In this document: in pieces, positions 25,281 through 33,844 of the stretch
Layout: every line of letters starts with the position of its first letter
Position numbering within the stretch: the stretch's first letter is position 1
Made by a program: the position numbers and the translations under genes
The notes under the pieces: generated by a model
What the model was told of the DNA's origin: nothing
The model's database searches: none
The model's input: only the letters and a program-made list of their open reading frames with translations
Assembly: GCF_002116635.1 (NCBI RefSeq)
Contig: NZ_LQPW01000176.1
Span: 62,001 to 126,000, forward strand
Direction: 5' to 3'
Length of the DNA stretch: 64,000 nucleotides
Source of the DNA: Mycobacterium szulgai
GTDB lineage: Bacteria > Actinomycetota > Actinomycetes > Mycobacteriales > Mycobacteriaceae

Positions 25281-28200
25281 CTAACCCCGGCGCAGTGGTG
25301 CAGGATTCCACAACCCACTTCGGGTCACCGTTCCCAGTTCCAGGCGGACCGGTTGCGCGTCGGGGTAGTAGGGCGTTAAGCGCTGCAACGCGCCCCAGTC
25401 CCGGAACCAGTCACCTTTGAGGTAGCTGGCCACCGTCGTTGCGTGCACCAGCAGTTCGGTCACACCCAGCGGGCCACCGCCGTTGTTGTCCATCACCGGT
25501 GAGTTGGCCTCGGCGCCGAACCGGTCTGGCAGGATGCGCCACTTCGGGGTTTCGTCGACGCCGTTTTGATGGCCGAACGGTCGCTGGCACGGGAACGCCA
25601 GACCCACCAGCCAGTCCAGGAACACCGGATCCGTCGAGCCCACCACGTCTTGTAGCGTGCGCAGCTGCGGAATCCGGGGCGGGGTTAGCGCAATCCAGTG
25701 CTGGGGTGCCAGGTCGTTGTCGTCGGCGACCAGGCGAACCTGGGTCGCGGTGCTGGGGATGGCCGACAGCGGCGCGCGCAGGTTGCGCCAGGCCGGGACG
25801 GCGCCGACATCGGCGAATCCCATTGAGCCACTGTGGTGTCCGGCGGCGGCTTCCTCGTCGGTGGCCCACTGCACCTGGACCTCGCGCGGGTCGAACCGTC
25901 CGGCGGCCGATACCACCAGCAGCGGCGTCTTGGCGCGCTGATCCTTCGGCGGCAGCCGGTACCAGCCCGACCGCAGCATGGCGGGAACCTGGATGCCGGC
26001 CCGCCAGCTGCCCAGCACGGGCGTGCGGCCCGGATCGAGGTTGAACGGCAGCCGCGCCCGCGAACCGTTGATCCCGGCCGCGACGGTGGTGCCGCCCTCG
26101 GTGCCCGCTTCGGTGCCGGTGATCATGCCGTCGTCGTTGACGAAACTGCGGTCCCCTGGGCGTTCCATCACCGGGTCGGCGGAGACGTCGGCGGGAATAC
26201 CGTTGGGCGTGAACGCTTCTGAGAGGCCCGCGCCCAGCGCGTCTGCCACTGAAGCGCTCACCGGCGGCAGCATCCCGTCGTTGGGGTCGAGTTCCACCAA
26301 GACGTCCTCGGCCAGGCCGCAGGTCTTACCGGTGAGCGCTTGCAGGTTGGACCGGCCCACCGTCCACGCCGGATACTGCGAGGTCATCGCCAGCGTCAGC
26401 GATACGACCTCGAAGGTGACCAGTAGCCACGTCGCAATTGCCAACGGAGACTGGACAATTCCGGCCAGCCGGGTCCCAAACCGAGTTCTCGGCGGTCCGT
26501 CCTGGGTGGCGATGAAGTGGAACCACGCCGCCAGCAGCAGTACCAGCACGGTCAGCGCCAGCAGCACGGTGGTAAAGCCGAAGCGCCACTGCGGGAACGA
26601 ATTCGACCACGGCACACCGAAACTGGAGACATACCACCAGCCGTTGACGCTGGCGAAGGAGAGCGCCACCAAGAACAACACCACGGCGGCGAACATTGTT
26701 CGGTTGCGCCGCGAGCGCATGGCCGTGGCGGTCACCGCTACCGCGGCCAGTGCACCCAGTGATCCGGCCAGCCCGGCGAACACGCCGAAGTGGTGTGTCC
26801 ACTTGGTGGGGGTGAACATCATCGCCAGGAACGAGATGATGGTGATCCCGACGATGCGACGGCTCGGTCCGGCGGCCGTGCCCGGAATTCGGCCCTTGCG
26901 CAACGACATCGCCACCGTGATGGCCAGCGCGAGAATCAATGCCAGCACCGCGAAGCGCCGGGCCACCGAACCGTCGGGGCTGGCCATGAACAGTCGCTCG
27001 TAGCGGATGTGCTCGTCGAACCAGCTCAGGCTGGGGCCCAGCGCGCGCTTGAGGGCGGTCGCCTGCATCTCGCCGGCCAGGGTCTGATCGCGGAAGATCA
27101 GGATGACGGTGACCGTCGTGGCCGCCACGATGGGCGCCAATAGCGCCAGCGCGCCGAACTGTTTGGACCGACGGTGCACGATGGTGCGCAACGGTCCGAT
27201 CGCCACCAGCAGCGCCCCGATCGAGGCGATACCGGTCGGCCCGGAGAACAGCGTCAGAGCGCCGATGATGCAGGCGGTCGCCACCGGCAGCAGCCGGTTG
27301 GTGGCGACCGCCCGCTCCACCGAGCACCAGGTCAGCAGGATTCCCAGGGCGATGATCGGTTCGGGGCGCAGGCCGTTGTCCAGCGGCAACCAGACCGCCA
27401 GAAACATTCCGGCAGCCGTCCACGCCGCGGCCCGGCTCTGCTTGACGGCATGACCCAGCCGCGGGATGACTTCGCGGCTGATCGCCCACCAACAGGTCAG
27501 TGCCATCAACAGAGTGGGCAGCCGCATCCAGATGCTGGCGGTGCTGACATGCGCCCACAGCGCCAGCAGGTCGTAGTACCAGCCGAACGGAGCCTCGGGC
27601 GTGCCCAGCCAGCGGTAGTAATTCGCCATGTACCCGGCATGTTCGGACACCCGGGCCATGGTCAGGATGTAGCCGTCGTCAGAGGTGTTGGCGCCGACGA
27701 AATGCCACCACACCAGCACCGCGATCACCAGCGCGTCCAGCCCGCCGACCGACCACCAGCGCGCGGGCAGGAAGCGCCGGTGCCGGGTGCCGTCGGCAGT
27801 ATCCAGGAGGTGCAGGGCGATCAGAGCGCCGGCGGTCAGCACCAGCCCCAGGATCATCGCCGCCATCTTCAGCGGGGTGGGGCTGCTGCTGTAGCGGGTA
27901 TCGACGGTCGCCGAAAAGCTCAGGCCCGGCGGTACCGGTCCCGACAGGTCGGTGAAGATGCCGACGATCTGCGGGCGGAAGTCGTAGCCGCCCTTTTCAC
28001 CACGCAGCGGCTCACCCGGATGCTCGGTGTTGGGTCCCTGCTTGAGCCCGACGAACTCGGCGACGACCTTGTCGGCGTGCGCGGTGAACGTCAAGCGTTG
28101 GCAGGCCGGACCGAGCACCTGGCTCAGGGGGGCGCTGACCACCGGGACGTTGCGCACGATCAGCACCAGGTCGTCGTTGGCGCGCTGCAGCAGCAGACCG

Positions 28201-28553
28201 CGGTCGATGGCCTTGGGGGCCTGCTTGGGCACAGTCGATAGCAGCACCGTCTTGTTGGTGTTCTCCGGTCCGGCCAGTCCGGCCGCGGCCTGACACGGCA
28301 CGCTGATGTTCAGATCGGTGGCGACATAGCTGATCAGCGGCGCTTCGACGCTGCTGAAGGTGCCGTTCTGCGGCCAGTTCAGTTGGGCGGTGGTCTGCTT
28401 GACCGGCAGCAGGGGAGTGGCCAGCGCCAGCACCGTGCCCAGCAGACCGGCGACGACGGCGACGTACCGAGCGATCCGGTAATTTGCTCCCGCGTCGCTC
28501 ACGGAGGTAGATGGTAATTGCTTGGCGGCAACCGGCGAGGTTTCGGTAGCCAT
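25281..28553 (-). CDS. embC: Arabinosyltransferase EmbC
   Basis: A 1090-residue GT-C arabinosyltransferase that makes the arabinan of lipoarabinomannan from decaprenyl-phosphoarabinose. The catalytic acidic pair is in NTSDDGYILTM; the WYYDLLALWAHVSTASIWMRLP and FTPTKWTHHFG segments and the C-terminal carbohydrate-binding domain match EmbC. It starts with an ATG sharing one base with the aftA stop (TGATG), so it belongs to the dprE1-dprE2-aftA transcript. Its downstream side is unusual: embA does not follow, and an oppositely oriented secreted-protein gene ends six bases away. Confidence 0.97.
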   Translation of the reverse strand: MATETSPVAAKQLPSTSVSDAGANYRIARYVAVVAGLLGTVLALATPLLPVKQTTAQLNWPQNGTFSSVEAPLISYVATDLNISVPCQAAAGLAGPENTNKTVLLSTVPKQAPKAIDRGLLLQRANDDLVLIVRNVPVVSAPLSQVLGPACQRLTFTAHADKVVAEFVGLKQGPNTEHPGEPLRGEKGGYDFRPQIVGIFTDLSGPVPPGLSFSATVDTRYSSSPTPLKMAAMILGLVLTAGALIALHLLDTADGTRHRRFLPARWWSVGGLDALVIAVLVWWHFVGANTSDDGYILTMARVSEHAGYMANYYRWLGTPEAPFGWYYDLLALWAHVSTASIWMRLPTLLMALTCWWAISREVIPRLGHAVKQSRAAAWTAAGMFLAVWLPLDNGLRPEPIIALGILLTWCSVERAVATNRLLPVATACIIGALTLFSGPTGIASIGALLVAIGPLRTIVHRRSKQFGALALLAPIVAATTVTVILIFRDQTLAGEMQATALKRALGPSLSWFDEHIRYERLFMASPDGSVARRFAVLALILALAITVAMSLRKGRIPGTAAGPSRRIVGITIISFLAMMFTPTKWTHHFGVFAGLAGSLGALAAVAVTATAMRSRRNRTMFAAVVLFLVALSFASVNGWWYVSSFGVPWSNSFPQWRFGFTTVLLALTVLVLLLAAWFHFIATQDGPPRTRFGTRLAGIVQSPLAIATWLLVTFEVVSLTLAMTSQYPAWTVGRSNLQALTGKTCGLAEDVLVELDPNDGMLPPVSASVADALGAGLSEAFTPNGIPADVSADPVMERPGDRSFVNDDGMITGTEAGTEGGTTVAAGINGSRARLPFNLDPGRTPVLGSWRAGIQVPAMLRSGWYRLPPKDQRAKTPLLVVSAAGRFDPREVQVQWATDEEAAAGHHSGSMGFADVGAVPAWRNLRAPLSAIPSTATQVRLVADDNDLAPQHWIALTPPRIPQLRTLQDVVGSTDPVFLDWLVGLAFPCQRPFGHQNGVDETPKWRILPDRFGAEANSPVMDNNGGGPLGVTELLVHATTVASYLKGDWFRDWGALQRLTPYYPDAQPVRLELGTVTRSGLWNPAPLRRG

Positions 28554-30490
28554 CAGGCGCCCGCCACCGGCTTGCGGACGGCCAGTACGAACGGGCCGAT
28601 GGTTTCCACGGCGAACCGCGGATCGGCGAACAGCGCCGACTTGAGGTCCACGGTGTAGCGCCGGACGTTGGGCTGGTTGGGGTAGACGTCTTCGGCCAGT
28701 CGCAACGTGTACGTATTGCCCGCGCCGCGGCGCATCAGGAAGACCGTCGGCGCCGGCCAGGGCAGCTGGTCCAGCGCGTGTACCAGCTCGTCAGCCGTCT
28801 TGAGCTTGGACCAGCTCTCGATCCGTGCGGCGCGTTGGTCGAATTGGGCCAGCGGGTTGGCGTAGTGCGACGTCAAGCCCTGAAAGCCCCAGTAGGGGTA
28901 GTAGGACAGGAAGCTGTAGTCGGCGGTCAGGACGACGGTCTGGTCGCGCGGTTTGCCGGTGACGCGCTGGATGGCCTGGTCGATGGCCGCGTAGTACTTC
29001 TCGCTGCTGGGTGGCCGGCGGTCGCCCCGCTGGCCGTTGCCGTCGGTGTCGGTATAGGCGATGGTCAGGTCGGGGCGCAGCACGTCGGGGATGTCCTGGC
29101 TGAACGCGATGGCGCCGGTGAGGCCGATCGCGGCGGCTACCGGAAGGGCGGCGCGGCTGCGCTTGGACAGTGCCTGCGCGGCCTCGACGAAGCCGAACGC
29201 GCCGGCGGCCACCAGCAGCACGCTCAGCGTCGGCTGCAGCCGGAAGGACAGCAGCGTGGTGCGCGCCAGCGTGGTCAACATCGACAGCAGCGACCACAGA
29301 TAGATCGCCAGCACGGCGACGGCCAGACCGCCGGCCCTGACCGAGCTGCGTGCCCTGATGACCAGCCACAGTGTGCCGAGCATGCAGATCGCACCGAGCA
29401 GCGAGAACTGCAGCATGGGGAAGGTCAGTTCGGCGCCGTCGGCGGGCAGGTAGTGCTGGGCGCTGCCGCTGTCGCTGACCGGGTTGGTCGCTGCCTTGAG
29501 CAGGTAGGGGAGCCAGGTGGTGGCTCCGATGGCCGCCGAGATGACCGCGATGACGGCCAGCCTGCGCAGGGGATCGAGCGCCGCCTTCTTGTCGTGGCGC
29601 CACCGCGATGCGGCCAGCGAAAACGCCATGAGCGTGATGGTGAACGCGCTGTAGGCCAGTAGCAGCGTGTACCAGGTGGCCGCGAAGCCCAGGAAAATCC
29701 CGGCGCCCACGACCGCGGCCCATCCTCGCCTCGTCGTCGCCACGAGCGTGAAGCCAGCTTCGCGCTCGGCCTCGAGTGTGCAGCCAGCTTCACGTTCGCG
29801 GGCGCCGGCGCGTAGCCCCGACCACGTCAGCACCAGCATTGGAGGCAGCAGCACGGTAATCATCGCGGCGTAGGGCTCCGGTGAGCTGTAGGCCAGCGTC
29901 ACCGCCGCGGTGGCGATAGTGACCAGCAGGGCGTACTCGAAGCGGATCAGTCGCCACCACAGCACCAGCGCGACGGCCACCGCGATGGTGATCGAGGTGA
30001 TCGCCCACGGCTTGAACATCTCCCAGGCCGGCGTCCCGGTGAGGGCCGCCGCGCGCCCGCCGATCCAGAACCAGCCCGGCGGATAGAACGGCGGCAGCCC
30101 GAGGTAGGTCATGTCCTGCAGGGCCGCGCTGTCGGTGAGCCGGGTCAGGTATTCGGTGCGGAACTGCTGGTCGACTGAGATCCCGAACAGATAGAGCTTG
30201 GTGGCACCCAGCGGCATGCCCAGCGTCACCACGGTGAAGGCGGATACGAACACCAGCCCGCCGAGCTGGGCTAACGCCAGGAATCGCCCGCGCCGCCATG
30301 CCCACCCGGTCGCCACCAGCCCGGCCAGGCAACCGACCTGGCCGACGGTGGTCAACGCGTGCAGCTGGTTCGACGACGGAAAGGCCGGCCACTGCACTTG
30401 GGCGATGGCGACCAGGGCGACCACCGCGACCACGACGGCCACCAGGACCGCCACGACCATCTGGCCGAGCGTGGCCAGTGCATTGCGCAT
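28553..30490 (-). CDS. aftA: Galactofuran arabinosyltransferase AftA
   Basis: A GT-C membrane enzyme that adds the first arabinofuranosyl residue to the galactan. The ATG at 30490 lies two bases after the dprE2 stop and gives 645 residues, close to the ~643 of M. tuberculosis; a longer in-frame start at 30574 would overlap dprE2 and is rejected. Conserved segments include TLGMPLGATKLYLFGISVDQ, LPPFYPPGWFWIGGRAAALT and the C-terminal DYSFLSYYPYWGFQGLTSHY. Residues about 228-252 contain an Ala/Arg/Glu-rich insertion with EREAG repeated twice, coded by an interspersed palindromic repeat and apparently absent from M. tuberculosis AftA. It lies in a cytoplasmic or periplasmic loop between TM helices. 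Confidence 0.96.
   Translation of the reverse strand: MRNALATLGQMVVAVLVAVVVAVVALVAIAQVQWPAFPSSNQLHALTTVGQVGCLAGLVATGWAWRRGRFLALAQLGGLVFVSAFTVVTLGMPLGATKLYLFGISVDQQFRTEYLTRLTDSAALQDMTYLGLPPFYPPGWFWIGGRAAALTGTPAWEMFKPWAITSITIAVAVALVLWWRLIRFEYALLVTIATAAVTLAYSSPEPYAAMITVLLPPMLVLTWSGLRAGAREREAGCTLEAEREAGFTLVATTRRGWAAVVGAGIFLGFAATWYTLLLAYSAFTITLMAFSLAASRWRHDKKAALDPLRRLAVIAVISAAIGATTWLPYLLKAATNPVSDSGSAQHYLPADGAELTFPMLQFSLLGAICMLGTLWLVIRARSSVRAGGLAVAVLAIYLWSLLSMLTTLARTTLLSFRLQPTLSVLLVAAGAFGFVEAAQALSKRSRAALPVAAAIGLTGAIAFSQDIPDVLRPDLTIAYTDTDGNGQRGDRRPPSSEKYYAAIDQAIQRVTGKPRDQTVVLTADYSFLSYYPYWGFQGLTSHYANPLAQFDQRAARIESWSKLKTADELVHALDQLPWPAPTVFLMRRGAGNTYTLRLAEDVYPNQPNVRRYTVDLKSALFADPRFAVETIGPFVLAVRKPVAGA
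29743..29798 (-). repeat. 56-bp dimeric palindromic element inserted in frame in aftA
   Basis: Two 26-bp units, each an imperfect palindrome around GAAGCTGGCTTC-like centres, lie 30 bp apart (29743-29768 and 29773-29798). Read on the minus strand they code for the tandem peptide EREAGCTLEA/EREAGFTL. A 56-bp element of the same structure and about 80 percent identity by hand alignment lies at 59555-59610. The insert keeps the aftA frame open. Confidence 0.7.
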
Positions 30491-30492
30491 GC

Positions 30493-31257
30493 TCAGATTG
30501 GCAGCTTGCGGAAGATGGTCCGCGGGATGTGCCGCAACACCATCATCACGTAGCGGAACGCTGCTGGCGCCCAAACCAATTCCTTACCTTTTGCGGCCGC
30601 GGTCACCGCGAGGTTGGCGACGTACTCCTTGTCGACGGTCAGCGGGGCTTCCTTGATGTGCGCGCTCATCCGGGTTCGCACCTGGCCCGGCCGGATCACC
30701 AGCACGCGAACGCCATACTCGCGCAACGCCTCTGAGAGCCCGAGGTAAAAACCGTCCAGGCCGGCCTTGGTGGAGCCGTAGACGAAGTTCGACCGGCGCA
30801 CCCGTTCACCGGCTACCGTGCTCATCGCGATGATCTGGCCGAAGCCTTGCGCGCGCATCTTCTCGCCGAGCAGAACCCCCACCGAAACCGCTGCGGTGTA
30901 ATTGATTTCGGCGATCTGCACGGCCTTGTACTGGTTCTGCCACAACTCCTCGGCATCGCCGAGCAACCCGAACGCCACGATCGCGACATCCACGTCGCCG
31001 CCGTTGAAGCATTCGTCGATGACCTTCGGATGAGTGTCAGTCTGCAGCGCGTCGAAGTCGACCACCTCCACCGAGCGCGCGCCGGCGGCTTTCATCGCAG
31101 CGACCGCGTCGTCGCGGCCCGGGTCTTCGGGCATGCAGGCCAGCACTATTCGGGCCGGGGCGTCGCGCAGGTAGCGCGCGCAGATGGCCAGCCCGATCTC
31201 GGAGGTGCCGCCGAGCAGCAGCACCGTCTGGGGATTTCCAACCGCGTCAAGCACCAT
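30493..31257 (-). CDS. dprE2: Decaprenylphosphoryl-2-keto-ribose reductase DprE2
   Basis: A 254-residue short-chain dehydrogenase that reduces decaprenylphosphoryl-2-keto-erythro-pentofuranose with NADH to decaprenylphosphoryl-D-arabinose, the second half of the DprE1/DprE2 epimerisation. The cofactor motif is LLGGTSEIGLA (about 14-24), the serine lies in AMSTVAG and the catalytic YxxxK is Tyr159/Lys163 in YGSTKAG. Length equals that of M. tuberculosis DprE2. The ATG at 31257 directly abuts the dprE1 stop at 31258, and aftA starts two bases after its own stop. Confidence 0.97.
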   Translation of the reverse strand: MVLDAVGNPQTVLLLGGTSEIGLAICARYLRDAPARIVLACMPEDPGRDDAVAAMKAAGARSVEVVDFDALQTDTHPKVIDECFNGGDVDVAIVAFGLLGDAEELWQNQYKAVQIAEINYTAAVSVGVLLGEKMRAQGFGQIIAMSTVAGERVRRSNFVYGSTKAGLDGFYLGLSEALREYGVRVLVIRPGQVRTRMSAHIKEAPLTVDKEYVANLAVTAAAKGKELVWAPAAFRYVMMVLRHIPRTIFRKLPI

Positions 31258-32646
31258 CTACAGCAGCTCCAAACGTCGGGCCATGTCAGAGGCGAACACC
31301 CGCAAAGGATCGACCTTGCGGCGCAGCGCGATCCATTCGTCGATACGCGGATACATGGCGTGGAAGGTTTCGGCGGTTGTGCGGGAATCTTTTGCGGTGT
31401 AGAGCCGGCCGCCGAATTCCATTACCCGCCGGTCGAGTTCGCTGACGAACTTGCCCAGCCCGGCTTTGATCGGGAAGTCGACGCAGATGTTCCAGCCCGG
31501 GATCGGGAAGCTCAGCGGGGCCTGGTTGCCCGGGCCGAACAACTTGAACACGTTGAGAAACGTGTAGTGGCCACTGGATTGGATGTCGGTGATGATGCGC
31601 TTGAACTCGTCGACCGCTTCGGGCGGAATGACGAACTGGTACTGCAGGAAGCCCGACGAACCGTAGGCGCGGTTCCACTCGCCGAACATGTCCAGCGGGT
31701 GGTAGAACTGCGTCAGGTTCTGGATCTTGCCGCGATACGTGCCGGATTTGCGGTACCAGAGTTCGCCGATGGGCCCGAAGGTGTATTTGTTGGCCAGCCC
31801 GTTGGGAAACACGTCGGGAAACGTGAACAGTTGCGGCGCATCGAATTTCAGTGGATTGCGGCGCAGCTTCTCGGGGAGCTGGTCCAGGGTGGCCAGCGAG
31901 CCGCGGGACACCGCCGCGCGGCCCAGCTTCGGCGGCGGGCTGATCGCGTCGAACCAGGCCGACGAGTAGGTGTAGTTGGCCTCGCTGCCATCGCTGTGCA
32001 GCGCGATGGTTTCGTCCAGGCTCGCGGTGACGTCGCCGTCGGCAATGAAATACGCCGTCTCGGTGGCCGTCATTTCGATGGTGGCCCGCAGGATGATGCC
32101 GGTCAGGCCGTTACCGCCGACGGTGGCCCAGAACAGTTCGGCGTCCTCGCCGGCGGGCTGCAAATGCCGGACCTCGCCGTTGGCGGTCAGTAGGTCGATG
32201 CTGCGGACGTGGTTGCCGAAGCTGCCCGCGCTGTGATGGTTCTTGCCGTGGATATCGCACGCGATGGCGCCGCCCACCGTGACTTGCCGGGTGCCCGGCA
32301 GTACCGGAACCCACAGCCCGAAGGGCAGCGCCGCCTTCATCAGCTGATCGAGGTTCACCCCGGCGTCGACGTCGGCCAGCTTGGTCTCGGCGCTGATGGA
32401 GTGGATGCGCGATAGCGGGGTCATGTCGATGACCAGGCCGCCGCCGTTCTGCGCGTTGTCGCCGTAGGAACGGCCCAGCCCGCGGGCAATGACGCCCCGG
32501 CCGCCTGCGTCAGCCACGCGCGCTACTGCTTTGGCGATCACCTCTGGATCCGGGGTGCGCAGCACCTCGGCCACCGAGGGCGCGGTGCGTCCCCACCCGG
32601 TCAGCCGGGTGGGGGTGGTGGGAAGGTCGGCGCTCGACATCGTCAA
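31258..32646 (-). CDS. dprE1: Decaprenylphosphoryl-ribose 2'-oxidase DprE1
   Basis: A 462-residue FAD-dependent oxidase (VAO/PCMH fold) that oxidises decaprenylphosphoryl-ribose to the 2'-keto intermediate. The FAD-binding domain shows RGLGRSYGDNAQNGGG and TVGGAIACDIHGKNHHSAGSF; the substrate domain contains GWNICVDFP with Cys388, equivalent to M. tuberculosis Cys387, the residue attacked by benzothiazinone drugs. A native Cys predicts normal benzothiazinone sensitivity at this site. It is the first gene of the tight dprE1-dprE2-aftA-embC run; 155 bp separate it from the GtrA gene upstream. Confidence 0.98.
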   Translation of the reverse strand: MTMSSADLPTTPTRLTGWGRTAPSVAEVLRTPDPEVIAKAVARVADAGGRGVIARGLGRSYGDNAQNGGGLVIDMTPLSRIHSISAETKLADVDAGVNLDQLMKAALPFGLWVPVLPGTRQVTVGGAIACDIHGKNHHSAGSFGNHVRSIDLLTANGEVRHLQPAGEDAELFWATVGGNGLTGIILRATIEMTATETAYFIADGDVTASLDETIALHSDGSEANYTYSSAWFDAISPPPKLGRAAVSRGSLATLDQLPEKLRRNPLKFDAPQLFTFPDVFPNGLANKYTFGPIGELWYRKSGTYRGKIQNLTQFYHPLDMFGEWNRAYGSSGFLQYQFVIPPEAVDEFKRIITDIQSSGHYTFLNVFKLFGPGNQAPLSFPIPGWNICVDFPIKAGLGKFVSELDRRVMEFGGRLYTAKDSRTTAETFHAMYPRIDEWIALRRKVDPLRVFASDMARRLELL

Positions 32647-32719
32647 AGAGGGTACCGCCTGTTCTGCCGACGGCGCTGACGGCGCTCAGTGTGCAGCCAC
32701 GGCTTCCAGTGAGCGCTCA

Positions 32720-32747
32720 GGGCGCAAATCCGGCTGATTTTGCGCCC
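32720..32747. terminator. Strong hairpin between the GtrA gene and dprE1
   Basis: GGGCGCAAA and TTTGCGCCC form a perfect 9-bp stem with a 10-nt loop in the 155-bp gap. The adjacent bases 32685-32719 contain GTGTGCAGCCA and GAGCGCTC, which resemble the units of the aftA palindromic element. No long T-tract is seen on the minus strand, so it may be a terminator, an attenuator or a mobile repeat. Confidence 0.45.
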
Positions 32748-32801
32748 AGGACGCACACGCAATGGCAAATCCGACGCGGTCTGGCCCCGTCAGCGGCCCC
32801 G

Positions 32802-33227
32802 TTAGCGGACCCGGAAGATCACCGTGCGCTGCACGATGAAATTGATCACCGTCGCGGTGCCCTGCGCGATCACGAACGCGACGGGTACCGCCCATGTGCG
32901 GTAGTGCAGCAGTGCCAGAGACAGATGGTTGAGTCCGACCTGCACGGCGAAGGTGATCGCGTAAAGCACCATGACCGCGACAAACCGGCGGGTGCTCGGT
33001 GCGGCCTGAAAGGTCCAGCGCCGGTTGATCAGGTATGCGGTGATGGTGCCGGCGATGAAGCTCAGCGATTTAGCCAGGTCAACCTGCAGGCCCACGGCCT
33101 TATAGAGCAGCACGTAGAGGCCGAAGTCGACGATCGCCGAAAAACCACCGGTGACGATGAAGCGCCACGCCTGCGTCGTCAGGCTCAACGGCTGCGACGG
33201 CGCTGCCTCCGGTAGTGGGTTGGCCAT
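32802..33227 (-). CDS. GtrA-family small membrane protein (Rv3789 homologue)
   Basis: 141 residues with four predicted TM helices (about 28-48, 55-75, 90-110, 115-135) of the GtrA/DPMS family, which moves polyprenyl-linked sugars across membranes. The M. tuberculosis homologue Rv3789 has been proposed as a decaprenyl-phosphoarabinose flippase, and also as a protein that helps recruit AftA. Conserved stretches are FIVTGGFSAIVDFGLYVLLYK and INRRWTFQA. It lies upstream of dprE1 in the same orientation, consistent with supplying that pathway. The N-terminus is about 20 residues longer than in M. tuberculosis. Confidence 0.93.
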   Translation of the reverse strand: MANPLPEAAPSQPLSLTTQAWRFIVTGGFSAIVDFGLYVLLYKAVGLQVDLAKSLSFIAGTITAYLINRRWTFQAAPSTRRFVAVMVLYAITFAVQVGLNHLSLALLHYRTWAVPVAFVIAQGTATVINFIVQRTVIFRVR

Positions 33228-33257
33228 CGGGGGAGTTTAGCGGGCCGCATGGCTGGG

Positions 33258-33743
33258 CTAGCTGGGCAACTTCACCGAGAGTAGCTCGACCTGGTTGGGG
33301 CCCTGCGGGGTGGAGTAGGTCACGGTGTCGCCCGGTTGACGTCCCGCCAGGGCTTGCCCCAAGGGACTGCGCGCGGTCAACGTCTCGGCCTCGTGGCCCA
33401 CCGGCGTCTCTTCGACGATGGAGATCACGTGCATCGTGACGACTTCACCGTCGGCAAACCGCAAGGTGACTTCGGTGCCGCCGGGCAGCGCCTCGGATCC
33501 GCTGGTGGGCGCGGGGCCACCCTTCAACCGCCGGTCGAGTTCGTTGATCCGGTCGGCGAGGACGACCAATTCGTCGGCGCGCTGGATGGCTTCGGCCGCG
33601 TCGCCGTGGTCGCCGACCATGCCGCGATCGTTTTTGACCTCAGTCTCGAGGCGGTCGTAGCGTTGCCGCAGCCGGTCGAGTTCGGCTGCGAGGTGTTCGC
33701 GCGCCGCTGCCGCCAGGTCCGTTGATTGGGCTTCCTCGCTCAC
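33258..33743 (-). CDS. Gre-factor-like RNA polymerase-binding protein (Rv3788 homologue)
   Basis: 161 residues: an N-terminal coiled coil (about 15-75, RQRYDRLETEVKND and RINELDRRLK) and a C-terminal FKBP-like GreA/GreB domain (about 85-160; TVTLRF-like strand, EAETLTARSPLGQAL). Gre factors bind the RNA polymerase secondary channel. The M. tuberculosis homologue Rv3788 was reported not to stimulate transcript cleavage and to inhibit transcription; the tip here (GMVGDHGDAAEA) likewise lacks the acidic pattern of GreA. The start is GTG at 33743. It is 30 bp upstream of the GtrA gene, probably in the same operon. Confidence 0.9.
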   Translation of the reverse strand: MSEEAQSTDLAAAAREHLAAELDRLRQRYDRLETEVKNDRGMVGDHGDAAEAIQRADELVVLADRINELDRRLKGGPAPTSGSEALPGGTEVTLRFADGEVVTMHVISIVEETPVGHEAETLTARSPLGQALAGRQPGDTVTYSTPQGPNQVELLSVKLPS

Positions 33744-33844
33744 GTCCGCCGACCTTTCGCCGCAGAGTTGCCTGTGTTCGTGGCCTATCAGTGATACACC
33801 ACAAAAAGGCAGACGTCACCGGTATTCGTAAAGCGTTTGCGGAG

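Noticed and set aside
26326..27558. 410-codon minus-strand frame within embC, and matching frames inside embA and embB
   Set aside because: Same-strand out-of-frame shadows of the Emb coding sequences; no recognisable fold.
28553..30574. Longer aftA start at 30574
   Set aside because: It would overlap the end of dprE2 by 82 bp; the ATG at 30490 two bases after the dprE2 stop gives the family length.
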